Part shown: positions 19,639-30,796 of the stretch, piece by piece
Numbering within the stretch: the stretch's first letter is position 1
How the letters are laid out: the number at the start of each line of letters is the position of its first letter
Source: Acidocella sp.
Lineage (GTDB): Bacteria > Pseudomonadota > Alphaproteobacteria > Acetobacterales > Acetobacteraceae
Direction: 5' to 3'
DNA length: 64,000 nt
Assembly: GCA_029077825.1 (NCBI GenBank)
Contig: JAQNCT010000003.1
Location: 1 to 64,000, forward strand
The notes under the pieces: model-generated
Database searches by the model: none
What the model saw: the letters and a program-made list of their open reading frames with translations, nothing else
Told to the model about the DNA's origin: nothing
Translations under genes and position numbers: made by a program

Positions 19639-20717
19639 GGTGGGGGCTCGCTGTTAGGGTTGGGGGTATGATAGCGCTAATGCGGATGGGTTCAAAATTT
19701 TGCGCTTTGCCAAAGGCGTTATTAAAGGCGTGGCTGTTGATGTTGGGGCTGGCAGGGTTTGGGCTGGCGGGGTGTACGGCGATTTCGTTTGGCGTGCCGA
19801 AGGCTTACCCAGGCCACCCGATTATCACCAGCGGGGCGTTTGCGCTGGCCGGTGGGGTGCGGTTGCCCTACCGGCTGTATCCGGCGGCGGGCAAACTGCG
19901 GGCGGTGGTGCTGGCGCTGCATGGTTATACCGATAGCCGGGACGCCTGGGTGCTGCTTGCCGAGGTGCTGAACCGCCAAGGGATTGCGCTGTATGCGCCG
20001 GATCAATCAGGGTTTGGGGCCACCGCCAACCGTGGCACCTGGCCAGGGACGGCGGTGCTGGTGGATGAGGCACGCCAGATGGCGGGGCAGTTGCGGGCGC
20101 AATACCCGCAGACCAAACTGGTGTTGATGGGTGAGAGCATGGGCGGGGCCGAGGCGATTTTGCTGGGGGCATCGGTCAACCCGCCGCCAGTGGATGCTTA
20201 CGTGATTTCGGCCCCCGCCGTGTGGGGGGCCGATGCGTTGAACCCGGCATACCAGGAGGCGCTGCGGGTGGCGGCATTTTTGGCACCCCAGAAGCGGCTG
20301 ACCGGCGGTGCGGTGCATGTGCAGGCCAGTGACAATAAGGCCGCATTGATTGCGTTTGGTAAGGACCCGTTGACGATTCATGCGCCGCGCCTGGATAATC
20401 TGGCGGGACTGGTGCGGATGATGGGGGACGCGCAAATTGCCTGCGCGCGGTTTGAAAAACCGGCGCTGATTTTATATGGCGGGCATGACGCGTTGATCCC
20501 CAAGGCAGCGATGCGCCGGTGCTGGCAGGCGATCCCTGCCGGGGCGCCAACCGGGGCGCCGGTGGTGCTGGCGTATTACCCGGCGGATTACCATTTAATT
20601 GAGCGCGATTTGGAGCGGGCAACCCCGAGCGCTGACATTGCGGGGTTTATTTTGGATGAGGGTGTGCTCTCAGACGCACCAAGTGAGGCGACGGTGTTTT
20701 TGGCGGGCGGCGGTTAG
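19620..20717 (+). CDS. Alpha/beta hydrolase (lysophospholipase-like; start probably at about 19668)
   Basis: VVLALHGYTDSRDAW, LVLMGESMGGAEAILL, LILYGGHDALIP; lipobox-like LAGC. Confidence 0.85.
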   Translation: MLCARAWWGLAVRVGGMIALMRMGSKFCALPKALLKAWLLMLGLAGFGLAGCTAISFGVPKAYPGHPIITSGAFALAGGVRLPYRLYPAAGKLRAVVLALHGYTDSRDAWVLLAEVLNRQGIALYAPDQSGFGATANRGTWPGTAVLVDEARQMAGQLRAQYPQTKLVLMGESMGGAEAILLGASVNPPPVDAYVISAPAVWGADALNPAYQEALRVAAFLAPQKRLTGGAVHVQASDNKAALIAFGKDPLTIHAPRLDNLAGLVRMMGDAQIACARFEKPALILYGGHDALIPKAAMRRCWQAIPAGAPTGAPVVLAYYPADYHLIERDLERATPSADIAGFILDEGVLSDAPSEATVFLAGGG

Positions 20718-20771
20718 GTGGGAGCTGGCAAGGCGGGGGTTTACCGAGTGACATTTGAGACCATATAAAAT

Positions 20772-22250
20772 GTGGTCAATCATCAGGTAAAAAAAATGCA
20801 AATCTCACGACGGAATGTTTTAAGCGGCGCGGCCTCATTAGGCACCGTGTTGGGGGCCACGCCGGGAACGATTACCAGGGCGCGGGCTTCTGCTACCCAG
20901 CGACTTACCGCGGGCACCCGCGTTTTAGAGGTAAACGGCAAGGCGGCCAAGGTGTTTGGGCTGGTGGGCCCGAACGGGCTGCCGGGGATAACATTGGCAC
21001 CCGGTGAGCGGTTTGCGGTGACTTTGGATAACCAGGCCGGTATTGAAACGATTGTGCATTGGCACGGCCAGTTGCCAGATTGGCGCCAAGACGGGGTGCC
21101 CTGGCCGCAGACGCCGCCGCTCGCCCCTGGTGCTCAGAGGGTGTATGATTACACCCCCATTCCCGGCACGTTCTGGATGCATTCCCACCAAGGGATGCAG
21201 GAGCAACAATTGATGGCAGCGCCTTTGATTGTGCATGACACCGCCAGCGCCAACGCGCAGGAGGTGGTGATGATGCTGCATGATTTCAGCTTTAAAACCC
21301 CTGATGAGCTGATGGCCGGGCTGACCAAAAAAGGCGGCATGATGGGTGGCATGGGTTCAGGCGGCATGGGCGGCATGAGTGGCATGAACATGAGCTCAGG
21401 TGGCATGGGCGGTATGGGCGGTATGGGCGGCATGATGGGCGGTGACCTGAATGATGTTGCTTATGATGCTTATTTGACCAACGAGCGTACCTTGGATGAC
21501 CCGCACGTGAGCCGTGTGGCAGTGGGGCAGGAAATTCGACTGCGGATTATCAATGGCTCCAGCTCAACCAACTACTGGATTGACCTGGGCGCATTGGCCG
21601 GCAAGGTGGTTGCTGTTGACGGCCATGATGTTGTGCCGGTGGCAGGGACATTGTTCCCGATTGCGATGGCGCAGCGTTTGGATGTTTTGGTGACATTGCC
21701 AGCCGCCGGGGCTTACCCGGTATTTGCCCAGGTAGAAGGCAAAACCAGCCGCACCGGCCTGGTGCTGGCAACACCTGGGGCCAGCATTACCAAGTTGGGC
21801 GATGCCGCCAGCGCCGCCAACGCGGTTGATTTATCATTGGAAATGCAGCTACGCGCTGCCCAGCCGCTGGCGGTACGCGCAGCTGATGTTGTGATTCCAT
21901 TAAAGCTTGGTGGCGATATGAGCCAGTATGCATGGTCATTGAACAACCGCGCCTGGCCAAACCCGGAGGTGCTGATGGTTAAGGCCGGCCAGCGGGTGGC
22001 GATAGAGATGAACAATCATTCCATGATGTCACATCCGATGCATCTGCATGGTCATACGTTCCAGGTTGAAGCGATTAACGGCCAGCCCCAGATTGGCGCG
22101 ATGCGCGATACCGTGCTGGTGCCCCCCATGGGTGCGGTACGCATTGCCTTTGATGCCAACAACCCTGGGCGTTGGCTGATGCATTGCCATAATTTGTATC
22201 ATATGATGTCAGGGATGATGACCGAAGTCAGGTATCCTGGAATCGTTTAG
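20772..22250 (+). CDS. Multicopper oxidase with Met-rich segment
   Basis: HWHGQ, FWMHSHQGMQEQQ, HPMHLHGHTFQV, HCHNLYHMMSGM copper motifs; SRRNVL Tat-like signal. Confidence 0.92.
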   Translation: MVNHQVKKMQISRRNVLSGAASLGTVLGATPGTITRARASATQRLTAGTRVLEVNGKAAKVFGLVGPNGLPGITLAPGERFAVTLDNQAGIETIVHWHGQLPDWRQDGVPWPQTPPLAPGAQRVYDYTPIPGTFWMHSHQGMQEQQLMAAPLIVHDTASANAQEVVMMLHDFSFKTPDELMAGLTKKGGMMGGMGSGGMGGMSGMNMSSGGMGGMGGMGGMMGGDLNDVAYDAYLTNERTLDDPHVSRVAVGQEIRLRIINGSSSTNYWIDLGALAGKVVAVDGHDVVPVAGTLFPIAMAQRLDVLVTLPAAGAYPVFAQVEGKTSRTGLVLATPGASITKLGDAASAANAVDLSLEMQLRAAQPLAVRAADVVIPLKLGGDMSQYAWSLNNRAWPNPEVLMVKAGQRVAIEMNNHSMMSHPMHLHGHTFQVEAINGQPQIGAMRDTVLVPPMGAVRIAFDANNPGRWLMHCHNLYHMMSGMMTEVRYPGIV

Positions 22251-22512
22251 CGGCAAATTCCGGCGCGGTTTTCGTTTTGTTAAGTTATAGAGTTGATTTA
22301 ACGTTATTTGCCGTTACCGCGGTGGATGACTTAGCTGCATTACGTGCTGTTAACCTTGGCATTTGTGCGTGGTCGAGACCGTCTGGACCAGACAAGTTAA
22401 AGCAACTAATGCAACCAATATGCAAAGAATTCGGCATTGGATTAGATTTTGTTCGTGAACCACCGGCCAGCTTCCCAAAGTTTGCTGGCTGGCTGGCTGG
22501 ACATCTGAAAAG

Positions 22513-23322
22513 ATGCTGTCGGTTTTTATTATCACGCTAGCGCAGGAAACTGAGCGGCAAGCCAAAATCGCGGCGCGGCTTGAAAAATTCGGCATGGCTT
22601 ATGAATTTTTCCCCGCCGTGCACAAGGATATGATGAGCCCGGCGGACCGGCGCTTTTATAATTCACGCCGCCGCCGTCTGGCTTTGGGCAAGGATTTATA
22701 TGACGGCGAAATTGCCTGCCTGCTGAGCCATAAGCGTTTGATAGAAAAGATTGCGCGCGAAAAAATCGCCCATGCGATTATCCTCGAAGATGATTGCGTG
22801 ATGTGCGATGAATTCCCCAGCATTATTGGTGCGCTGTTGGCGAGAACGGATTTATGGCATCTGGTGCGGTTTTTCGGCAATGAGAAGCATGAGCAGCGTC
22901 CGCATCGCAAACTGACAAGGTTGGTGGGCGGGTTTTCACTGGTGCGGATCGCGACGTCACCGGGGGAGGCGCATTGCTATGTGCTTGACCAATTCGCAGC
23001 GCAGAAAATAGCGCACGTCCTTAACAATACATCGACGCCGATTGATATTTTGTTGGGGCAACCGTGGAAGACGCACCTGGGTGTGCTAACCGTGTACCCC
23101 AAAGTGGCATGGCAGGATGCGGGCCATTTGTCAGCCATCGGCGATGAGAGGTTTTCTGGCAAATTGCATGTTACCGGCGCGGAGAAATTTGCCTTCCGCA
23201 TCGTTCATCCATTTTACGTTCTGCGTAATACCGTCTTCAAAAAGCTATGGTATTTCGCCATGGCAATTCATGACTGGCAAGTGGCGCACCGCGCGCGGCG
23301 GGACGCCAGCGCCGGGCGGTGA
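22513..23322 (+). CDS. Glycosyltransferase family 25 (LPS-type)
   Basis: VFIITLAQETERQAKIAARL, GEIACLLSHKRLIEKI, AIILEDDC. Confidence 0.88.
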   Translation: MLSVFIITLAQETERQAKIAARLEKFGMAYEFFPAVHKDMMSPADRRFYNSRRRRLALGKDLYDGEIACLLSHKRLIEKIAREKIAHAIILEDDCVMCDEFPSIIGALLARTDLWHLVRFFGNEKHEQRPHRKLTRLVGGFSLVRIATSPGEAHCYVLDQFAAQKIAHVLNNTSTPIDILLGQPWKTHLGVLTVYPKVAWQDAGHLSAIGDERFSGKLHVTGAEKFAFRIVHPFYVLRNTVFKKLWYFAMAIHDWQVAHRARRDASAGR

Positions 23323-23396
23323 GGTGGGGCCGCGGTTACACCACCCCGGCACATTGGTGCGTGGTGGTTGCGCGTGATGGTTGGGCGTGGTGGTAG

Positions 23397-24776
23397 TTAG
23401 AACGCGGCTTCCATGAAGATTTTGGTAATATTGCGGTCCCAGTTGTTATGATAGCGGTTTAGCCAGTGTTCAGCCTGGGTTGGCGCACCTGCGGCGATGT
23501 GGTGCAGCGGCGAGAGATAGATGCGCTCATCGAGCCCCTCGGCGTTGACGTAACCACGGGCGCGCAGGCCCTGGTCGGCGATCACCACGGCGTCACGCGC
23601 CAGGCTGCGCAGGGTGGCGTCGCGGTAGGGGGTGTGGATGCCCGACTTTGGAACTTCCGCGCGGAGTTCCATGAGTTTTTCATAACTGATATTGGCGGCC
23701 AGCGCGGCGGCGGCGGCTAGCGAGTCAGCATCATAGAACAGGCCGGTCCAGAAGGCGGATTGTGCCAGCATCATGGCGGGAGAGCCGGAGTCCGCGCCGC
23801 GCGTTTCAATGTAGCGCTTCAGGCGCACATCCGGGAAGGCGGTGGTCATGTGGTCGGCAAAGTCACCGATGGTGGCTTGGATGCCGGCGAGATCCCCGGG
23901 CAGGCGGCCGGCCATGAAGTCACGGAAGGAAGCCCCGGCGACGTCATGGTAGATGCCATCGCGATAGACGAAATACATCGGCACATCGAGCAGCCATTCA
24001 ACATAGGCCTCGAAGCCGAAGCTACGGCTGAAAAAGACCGGCGGAATGCCGGCGCGGGATTTGTCAGTGTCGGTCCAGATTTGGGCGCGGTTCGAGAGGT
24101 AGCCGGTGGGGCGGCCCTCCATAAAGGGGGAGTTGGCAAACATGGCGGTGGCGAGCGGCTGCAGCGTGGCGGCGACGCGCATTTTGGTGATCATGTCGGC
24201 TTCGGAGCAGAAGTCGAGATTAACTTGCACGGTACAGGTGCGCAGCATCATGTCGAGGCCGAGGCTGCCGACCTTGGGCATATAGCCGCGCATGATTTTG
24301 TAGCGGCCCTTGGGCATGAAGGGCATCTCGGCGCGGGTGGCGGTGGGGTGGAAGCCGAGCGGCATGAAGCCGAGGCCAAGTGCCGGGCCAAGACGCTTGA
24401 GCCGCGCGATGTGATGGTCAAGCTCAGCTTTGGTTTCATGCAGGGTGGCGAACGTATCACCGGAGAGTTCAAACTGCCCGCCGGGTTCAAGCGAGAGTGA
24501 GGCGCCACCGGATTTCAGCCCGATGATATTGCCGTTATCGAGGATGGGGGTTTGGTGTTCCAGGTCCTCGATGACGCGCAGCAGCGCCTTGATGCCGGGT
24601 TTGCCGCCAATGGTCTCGTAGGCAGGCGGTGCCAGCGTATCACGGTGGAAGCCAAACGCCTCATGCTCGGTGCCAATGCGGTAGTCGGCGGGCAGCTTGC
24701 AGCCGGCGGCCAGATAGTCGGCAAGCTCCTGGGTGCCAGTAATAGGGGTGGTGTCGGCGTCTCCGGGGTTCGACAA
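23397..24776 (-). CDS. gshA: Glutamate-cysteine ligase
   Basis: RIGTEHEAFGFHRDTLAP, GGQFELSGDTFATLHETKAEL, GYLSNRAQIWTDTDKSRAGI. Confidence 0.92.
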   Translation of the reverse strand: MSNPGDADTTPITGTQELADYLAAGCKLPADYRIGTEHEAFGFHRDTLAPPAYETIGGKPGIKALLRVIEDLEHQTPILDNGNIIGLKSGGASLSLEPGGQFELSGDTFATLHETKAELDHHIARLKRLGPALGLGFMPLGFHPTATRAEMPFMPKGRYKIMRGYMPKVGSLGLDMMLRTCTVQVNLDFCSEADMITKMRVAATLQPLATAMFANSPFMEGRPTGYLSNRAQIWTDTDKSRAGIPPVFFSRSFGFEAYVEWLLDVPMYFVYRDGIYHDVAGASFRDFMAGRLPGDLAGIQATIGDFADHMTTAFPDVRLKRYIETRGADSGSPAMMLAQSAFWTGLFYDADSLAAAAALAANISYEKLMELRAEVPKSGIHTPYRDATLRSLARDAVVIADQGLRARGYVNAEGLDERIYLSPLHHIAAGAPTQAEHWLNRYHNNWDRNITKIFMEAAF

Positions 24777-24779
24777 AGG

Positions 24780-25496
24780 CTACTCCTGTGGCGGGTCCGT
24801 TGCGAGGAGCAAGGCAAGCCCGGCGATGGCGGCGGTTTCGGCACGTAGAATATGTGCCCCAAGTGACACGCGTTTCACTTGGGGATGCGTGTCGATACTG
24901 ACAAGCTCGGCATCGGTAAAGCCACCCTCGGGGCCGACCAGCAGTGCGCTTGGTGCGGCGGTGTGGCGGACCAGGGGGGCCTTACGGCGCTCATCGGCGA
25001 CAAATAATTGGCGGTTTTCTGGCCATTTTGCCATCAAAGCGGGCAAAGTGAGGGGGGCCATGATCTCGGGGATGGCGAGCCGCTCACATTGTTCGGCAGC
25101 CTCAATGGCGATGGCGCGCAAACGCTCAAGATTCACATGGTCGGCCTGGGTGCGCAGGGTGATGACGGGCTGGATGCACGCGATGCCGAGTTCGGTGGCC
25201 TTTTCCACCACCAGGTCAGTTTTGGTGCGCTTGAGCAGGGCAAAGCACAGCCAACTGTCAGGTTCAGGGGTTTGGCTGCGGGTAAGGGTGAGGGGCGCGA
25301 AGGTGACTTTTTTGCGGGTAAGCTCGGTGATGGTGGCGTGCCATTCACCATCCTGGCCGTTGAACAGCAAAACAGGGTCCCCCACGCTGCGACGCATGAC
25401 ATTTGCAAGATAATGCGCCTGCGCCTCGCTGCCGGGGGCGGGCAGGCCCTGGGCGAGGGGGACGGTTACAAAAAGCCTGATTGACGAATTGCTCAT
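24780..25496 (-). CDS. rsmE: 16S rRNA (uracil-N3)-methyltransferase
   Basis: HYLANVMRRSVGDPVLLFNGQDGEW, LLVGPEGGFTDAEL, VSLGAHILRAETAAIAGLALL. Confidence 0.93.
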   Translation of the reverse strand: MSNSSIRLFVTVPLAQGLPAPGSEAQAHYLANVMRRSVGDPVLLFNGQDGEWHATITELTRKKVTFAPLTLTRSQTPEPDSWLCFALLKRTKTDLVVEKATELGIACIQPVITLRTQADHVNLERLRAIAIEAAEQCERLAIPEIMAPLTLPALMAKWPENRQLFVADERRKAPLVRHTAAPSALLVGPEGGFTDAELVSIDTHPQVKRVSLGAHILRAETAAIAGLALLLATDPPQE

Positions 25497-25515
25497 AGGG
25501 GGTGGATTAGCAGGC

Positions 25516-26418
25516 ATGGATGGATTTACCGATATCCGCGCGGGTGGTTGGGTGCGGCTTTTACCGCGGCGCTGGATTCCCTATGCGATTTTGGCGCGGT
25601 TTGACCGGCCGGTGGGGGCATGGCTGCTGTTTTTGCCAGGGTTGTGGGCCATCTGCCTGGCAGCAGGGGGCTTCTGGCTGGGGGTGTGGCTGACCGTGCT
25701 GTTCGGCGTGGGGTCAGTGGTGATGCGCGGCGCCGGGTGCGTGGTGAATGATTTGTGGGACCGCGATATGGACCGGCTGGTGACCCGCACGGCCGGGCGG
25801 CCGCTGGCATCAGGGATATTAAAGCCGATTGATGCGATGGCGTTTTTAGCGCTGCTGCTGGCGCTGGGGCTGCTGATTTTGGTGCAGCTGGATAATATCG
25901 CCCGCTGGCTGGGGGTGATTTCACTGCTGCCAGTGGCGCTGTATCCGCTGGCGAAGCGGGTGACCTGGTGGCCGCAGATTGTGCTGGGGTTCACCTTCGG
26001 CTGGGGTGCGTTGCAGGGCTATGCGGCGGCGGCGGGTGCGCTGCATTGGCCGGTGGTGCCGCTGTATGCAGCGGCGATTTTTTGGATCCTGGGGTATGAC
26101 ACGATCTACGCGCATCAGGACCGTGAGGATGATGCGCTGATCGGGGTGAAATCCACCGCCCGCTTGTTTGGCGCCAACACCAAGCCGTTTTTGCTGGTGT
26201 GCTATGGGGCGATGATGCTGTTGCTGGCGGTGGCAATGGCAATGTCCAAAGCTTCGGTGTTTGGCATTGCAGCACTGTTGTTGCCGGCGGCGTTGTTGCT
26301 GCGGCAGATTTTGTTGCTGGATATCAACAACCCTGAATTATGCTTAAAGTTATTTAAGTCAAACCGGGAGGTTGGGCTGGCCGTCGCAGCGGCGATATTG
26401 ATCGGTCAGGTGTTCTGA
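25516..26418 (+). CDS. ubiA: 4-hydroxybenzoate octaprenyltransferase
   Basis: RFDRPVGAWLLFLPGLW, GAGCVVNDLWDRDMDRLVTRT, GYDTIYAHQDREDDALIGVKSTARLFG. Confidence 0.95.
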   Translation: MDGFTDIRAGGWVRLLPRRWIPYAILARFDRPVGAWLLFLPGLWAICLAAGGFWLGVWLTVLFGVGSVVMRGAGCVVNDLWDRDMDRLVTRTAGRPLASGILKPIDAMAFLALLLALGLLILVQLDNIARWLGVISLLPVALYPLAKRVTWWPQIVLGFTFGWGALQGYAAAAGALHWPVVPLYAAAIFWILGYDTIYAHQDREDDALIGVKSTARLFGANTKPFLLVCYGAMMLLLAVAMAMSKASVFGIAALLLPAALLLRQILLLDINNPELCLKLFKSNREVGLAVAAAILIGQVF

Positions 26419-26457
26419 TCCCCCGGGTTGGTGCCCGAGGGATCAAATAGCGGCAGG

Positions 26458-26994
26458 TTAGAGTTTCTTTTTACCGGGCTTGCCGGCGTGGTCTTGGAAT
26501 AACTTATCGGCGATTTTCTGCTGGGCCTCAGGGAAGGTCGCGTAGAGAGCGCTGAAAGCGTCACTAAGTTTTTTGACACCGTCAGCATGGGCCTGCGCGA
26601 GAGAAGCGTAGGATTGCATGTTTTCCGGCGCGGTCAGGGTGGCGATGTCAGCGCGGCTGTGGAAAGCGGCGTCCATCTGGATGGCGTTTTCGCGCATGAC
26701 TTGGGCGAATTGCTTCCAGGCTGGTTCCTCGGTGGCGGTGATTTTTAATTGTGCGTGTAGTGTATTGATATGTTGGTCAACCTTGGCGGCCGCGGCTTTC
26801 GAAAATGCCGGGGTGGTTGCGGCTGTAGCGGCGGGTGCTGCCATGGGCGTCATCGGGGCCGCGGGCGTTACGGATGGGCTGGTTGGGGCACTCATCGGTG
26901 TGGCTTGGGCGAATGCCGCCATGGGGATGAAAGACGCCGGTAGCGCGAGGGCGGCCACGCTGGCGGCAACGCGAACGAATGCTGTTGGTTTCAT
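26458..26994 (-). CDS. Periplasmic LTXXQ-motif (Spy/CpxP-like) protein
   Basis: Signal peptide; QHINTLHAQLKITATEEPAWKQFAQVMRENAIQMD. Confidence 0.8.
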   Translation of the reverse strand: MKPTAFVRVAASVAALALPASFIPMAAFAQATPMSAPTSPSVTPAAPMTPMAAPAATAATTPAFSKAAAAKVDQHINTLHAQLKITATEEPAWKQFAQVMRENAIQMDAAFHSRADIATLTAPENMQSYASLAQAHADGVKKLSDAFSALYATFPEAQQKIADKLFQDHAGKPGKKKL

Positions 26995-27033
26995 CAGGTG
27001 TCTCCGTTAAATTTTTTAAGCTGTAAGGCGTTG

Positions 27034-27363
27034 TTAATCATCATCGCCTGACCGGTAGGGTGCATAATAAACCGGTGGTGGGGGGGCGTAATAAGCCGGT
27101 GGTGGCGGGGCGTAATAAACCGGCGGCGGTGGCGCGTAATATTGTTGCTGTTGCGACACGATAGCGCCGCCGAGCAGCGCACCGATACCGATGCCAAGCA
27201 GAGCGCCGCCGACCGCATCACCACCGCCACCGCCACCGCGATAATCGCCGCGATCGCCGCCATAATAATGATGGTCATCAGCGTGGGCGGCCAGTGGGGC
27301 CAGAGAGATGGCGGCGGCAAAGACCGCTGTGGTGATAAATTTGAAGTTGTTGGCGATGCTCAT
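27034..27363 (-). CDS. Secreted glycine-zipper protein with Pro/Tyr repeat tail
   Basis: Signal peptide; GGALLGIGIGALLGGAI; repeats YYAPPPPVYYAPPPPAYYAPPPPVYYA. Confidence 0.75.
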   Translation of the reverse strand: MSIANNFKFITTAVFAAAISLAPLAAHADDHHYYGGDRGDYRGGGGGGDAVGGALLGIGIGALLGGAIVSQQQQYYAPPPPVYYAPPPPAYYAPPPPVYYAPYRSGDDD

Positions 27364-27493
27364 GGGTTCCGTCCTTTCGAGAAGAGACAAATCAGGCGTG
27401 CCAAGTTTTATAGCGCTGGATTTTGTTGAAATCGCGGCGGCGAATTGTCAGGATTTAGCCGCCGAGATCACAAGCTGGTGATTATTTCGGGCT

Positions 27494-27709
27494 TTAGTGC
27501 GTAACCCCACCCGCGACAGCGCCAACGCCGGCGCCAATGGCGGCACCAGCCAAAACCGGGCCGCCGACAACGGCGGTGATGGCTGCACCGCCAACCGCGC
27601 CAATAGCACCACCGGAGAGCATGCGCTGCTGCTGGTGGTTCATATGGTCACAGCCGGCCAAAGATACGGCACAAAGTGCTACAACGATTAAACGAGGATA
27701 TGCAGACAT
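27494..27709 (-). CDS. Glycine-zipper lipoprotein
   Basis: Lipobox SLAGC; GGAIGAVGGAAITAVVGGPVLAGAAIGAGVGAVAGG. Confidence 0.75.
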   Translation of the reverse strand: MSAYPRLIVVALCAVSLAGCDHMNHQQQRMLSGGAIGAVGGAAITAVVGGPVLAGAAIGAGVGAVAGGVTH

Positions 27710-27872
27710 GACCTAATTCCTTTATTGATGACGTACATTGCGGAATAATTGTCATATGGGGGTGTGTCGGGGAAACCCCAAGTTTATTACGAAATTTTAC
27801 GGTTTTGGAGAGGTGAAATCCTGGATGCCCCACCGCTTACGCCGGAAACGGCGCTGCGGCACCCTGGAGATT

Positions 27873-29087
<1,215 letters not shown>

Positions 29088-29416
29088 TTACCAGGGGGGG
29101 GAATAGCTTTACCCATAATCCTGCAGTGGGCCCGCCGCAACCGCGGCTAAAGGTTCCGCCGCAACTGCGGCTGGATGTTAGGGTTTTGTGAGCGGCGTGT
29201 GAATTGCGTATTAAAGCTGCAGTGGGGCGGCTTGGTTTGGTAATTGGCTTAACAATTACGCTTGCAAACAAGGCTAAATCATCCTACCGCCAGTCGCATT
29301 CGGATCACAGCTCTAAAACTAAGGTTTAGAGCCGGGTTTAGTACGGCTGCGGCACCGAATAATCATTACGGCCTGCACCTAAGATAAGGTGTGGGTTATT
29401 CAGGAGAGTTTTTACC

Positions 29417-29833
29417 ATGACATCATTAAAATCAGCAGCTTTGGCTGCAATGTTTGCTTTTGGCGTTGCTGCCCCGGCGTTTGCGCAGTCTGCAATGTCC
29501 CCCATGTCTGCACCAACGTCTGCACCAATGGCAGCTCCGGCCGCTTCAACCGCAGCACCAGCCGCAGCTGCCACAACCTCAGCCATGAAGCCGACCAAGA
29601 CAAAGAAGACCAAGGCTGAGAATACCGCTGCAACAACCAAGACCACAGTCGGGCGTTTCAAGACCGAAGCTGAAGCCAAGGCAAGCTGCCCGATGGACAG
29701 CGTTGTGTGGGCCAGCTCCAAGAGCAAGGCTTACCATGTGTCCACCTCCAAGCTGTATGGCAAAACCAAGTCCGGCGCTTATGAGTGCCAGAAGACCGCT
29801 GATGCGGCTGGTTACCACGCTGCCAAGAACTAA
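29417..29833 (+). CDS. Secreted Ala/Lys-rich protein
   Basis: Signal peptide LAAMFAFGVAAPAFAQS; low-complexity linker; conserved-looking C-terminus DSVVWASSKSKAYHVSTSKLYGKTKSGAYECQKTADAAGYHAAKN. Confidence 0.7.
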   Translation: MTSLKSAALAAMFAFGVAAPAFAQSAMSPMSAPTSAPMAAPAASTAAPAAAATTSAMKPTKTKKTKAENTAATTKTTVGRFKTEAEAKASCPMDSVVWASSKSKAYHVSTSKLYGKTKSGAYECQKTADAAGYHAAKN

Positions 29834-29949
29834 CATTTGACCGGCATTGTTGGGTGGCGAAAGCTGCCCAACAACTGCGGGTATGATGGCTTGCCTGACA
29901 AATTTAAGTGACCACGGGCTGATGATAAGTTTCACCAGGAGAGAAAACG

Positions 29950-30312
29950 ATGGGTTTATTTGACGGCGTAGCGGGGATTATTTCGGGCGCCATGGCAGGC
30001 GGCAATACCGGCCAGGTGTCTGACATGCTGATGGGGGCTCTCTCGGAGCATGGTATCAGCGATGTTGGCGGGTTGGTATCAAAGTTTCAGAGTGCCGGGT
30101 TGGGTGAGCATGCCGCCTCCTGGGTTGGCAATGGCAGCAATATGCCGATTGACGCGAGCTCAGTTGAGCAGGCGCTCGGCAGCCATGTGGTGGCCTCGAT
30201 TGCGGCAAAGCTGGGGGTTGACCCGGCGATGGCGAGCCAGTTGTTGGCGCAGCATCTGCCGGCGGTGGTTAGCCACATGACCCCCGATGGCCAAGTGCCG
30301 GACGCTTCCTGA
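29950..30312 (+). CDS. YidB/DUF937 family protein
   Basis: GLVSKFQSAGLGEHAASWVGNGSNMPIDASSVEQALGS...IAAKLGVDPAMASQLLAQHLPAVVSHMTPDGQVP. Confidence 0.85.
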   Translation: MGLFDGVAGIISGAMAGGNTGQVSDMLMGALSEHGISDVGGLVSKFQSAGLGEHAASWVGNGSNMPIDASSVEQALGSHVVASIAAKLGVDPAMASQLLAQHLPAVVSHMTPDGQVPDAS

Positions 30313-30331
30313 GAGGCTTTAGACGTGACGT

Positions 30332-30358
30332 AAAAGGCGCCCACCAGGCGCCTTTTTT
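30332..30358 (+). terminator. Rho-independent terminator
   Basis: AAAAGGCGCC-cacca-GGCGCCTTTTTT. Confidence 0.85.
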
Positions 30359-30388
30359 ATGGCTGGTGGCACAGCCGAGGGCCGCGAC

Positions 30389-30413
30389 AAAAAAGCGCCA
30401 CGAGGGCGCTTTT
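30389..30413 (-). terminator. Likely terminator downstream of rpsU
   Basis: AAAAGCGCC-acga-GGGCGCTTTT stem. Confidence 0.55.
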
Positions 30414-30460
30414 AGAAAACTAAAAATGGCTTAAACGACGCGGGCTTAGAAAGCGAAGAT

Positions 30461-30664
30461 TTAGAAGCCTTCGCGCTCAATGCGTTTACGCTCCATTTTG
30501 CGGGCGCGACGAACTGCTTCGGCGGCCTCACGGGCGCGGCGTTCGCACGGCTTTTCATAGTGCCGGCGCAGTTTCATTTCGCGGAAAACACCCTCACGCT
30601 GGAGTTTCTTTTTGAGCGCCTTGAGGGCTTGATCGACGTTATTGTCGCGAACGAGAACTTGCAC
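30461..30664 (-). CDS. rpsU: 30S ribosomal protein S21 (GTG start)
   Basis: [43 protein letters not shown]. Confidence 0.95.
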   Translation of the reverse strand: MQVLVRDNNVDQALKALKKKLQREGVFREMKLRRHYEKPCERRAREAAEAVRRARKMERKRIEREGF

Positions 30665-30796
30665 TTGGCAGACAACTCCTGAAACCGAAAAAACAGAAAG
30701 ACGCCGCAGCAAGATTGCCGCGATCGCCGGATTTTGAGGTCTATAGCACAAAAAACGCTCTCGCCAAATCATTTCTGAGGGGGCATCTATGCAGGC

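Noticed and set aside
22277-22540. 87-aa ORF before the GT25 gene
   Set aside because: The sequence has a protein-like stretch (LDFVREPPASFPKFAGW) but no recognisable family, overlaps the GT25 start and has no RBS; not supported as a gene, though a relic is possible.
23760-24500. Long plus-strand ORF (246 aa) opposite gshA
   Set aside because: Low-complexity Gly/His-rich translation antisense to a clear gshA; a typical GC-rich shadow ORF. The same applies to 18546..19103, 19825..20172, 12635..13048, 9480..10121 and many others.
27060-27140. Short tandem repeats that could suggest a CRISPR or minisatellite
   Set aside because: They are in-frame codons for YYAPPPPVYYAPPPP in the glycine-zipper protein; no spacer structure. 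No CRISPR array was seen anywhere in the window.
29311-29332. Hairpin CTCTAAAACTAAGGTTTAGAG as a riboregulator
   Set aside because: Only a 7-bp AT-rich stem with no T-tract; too weak to call.
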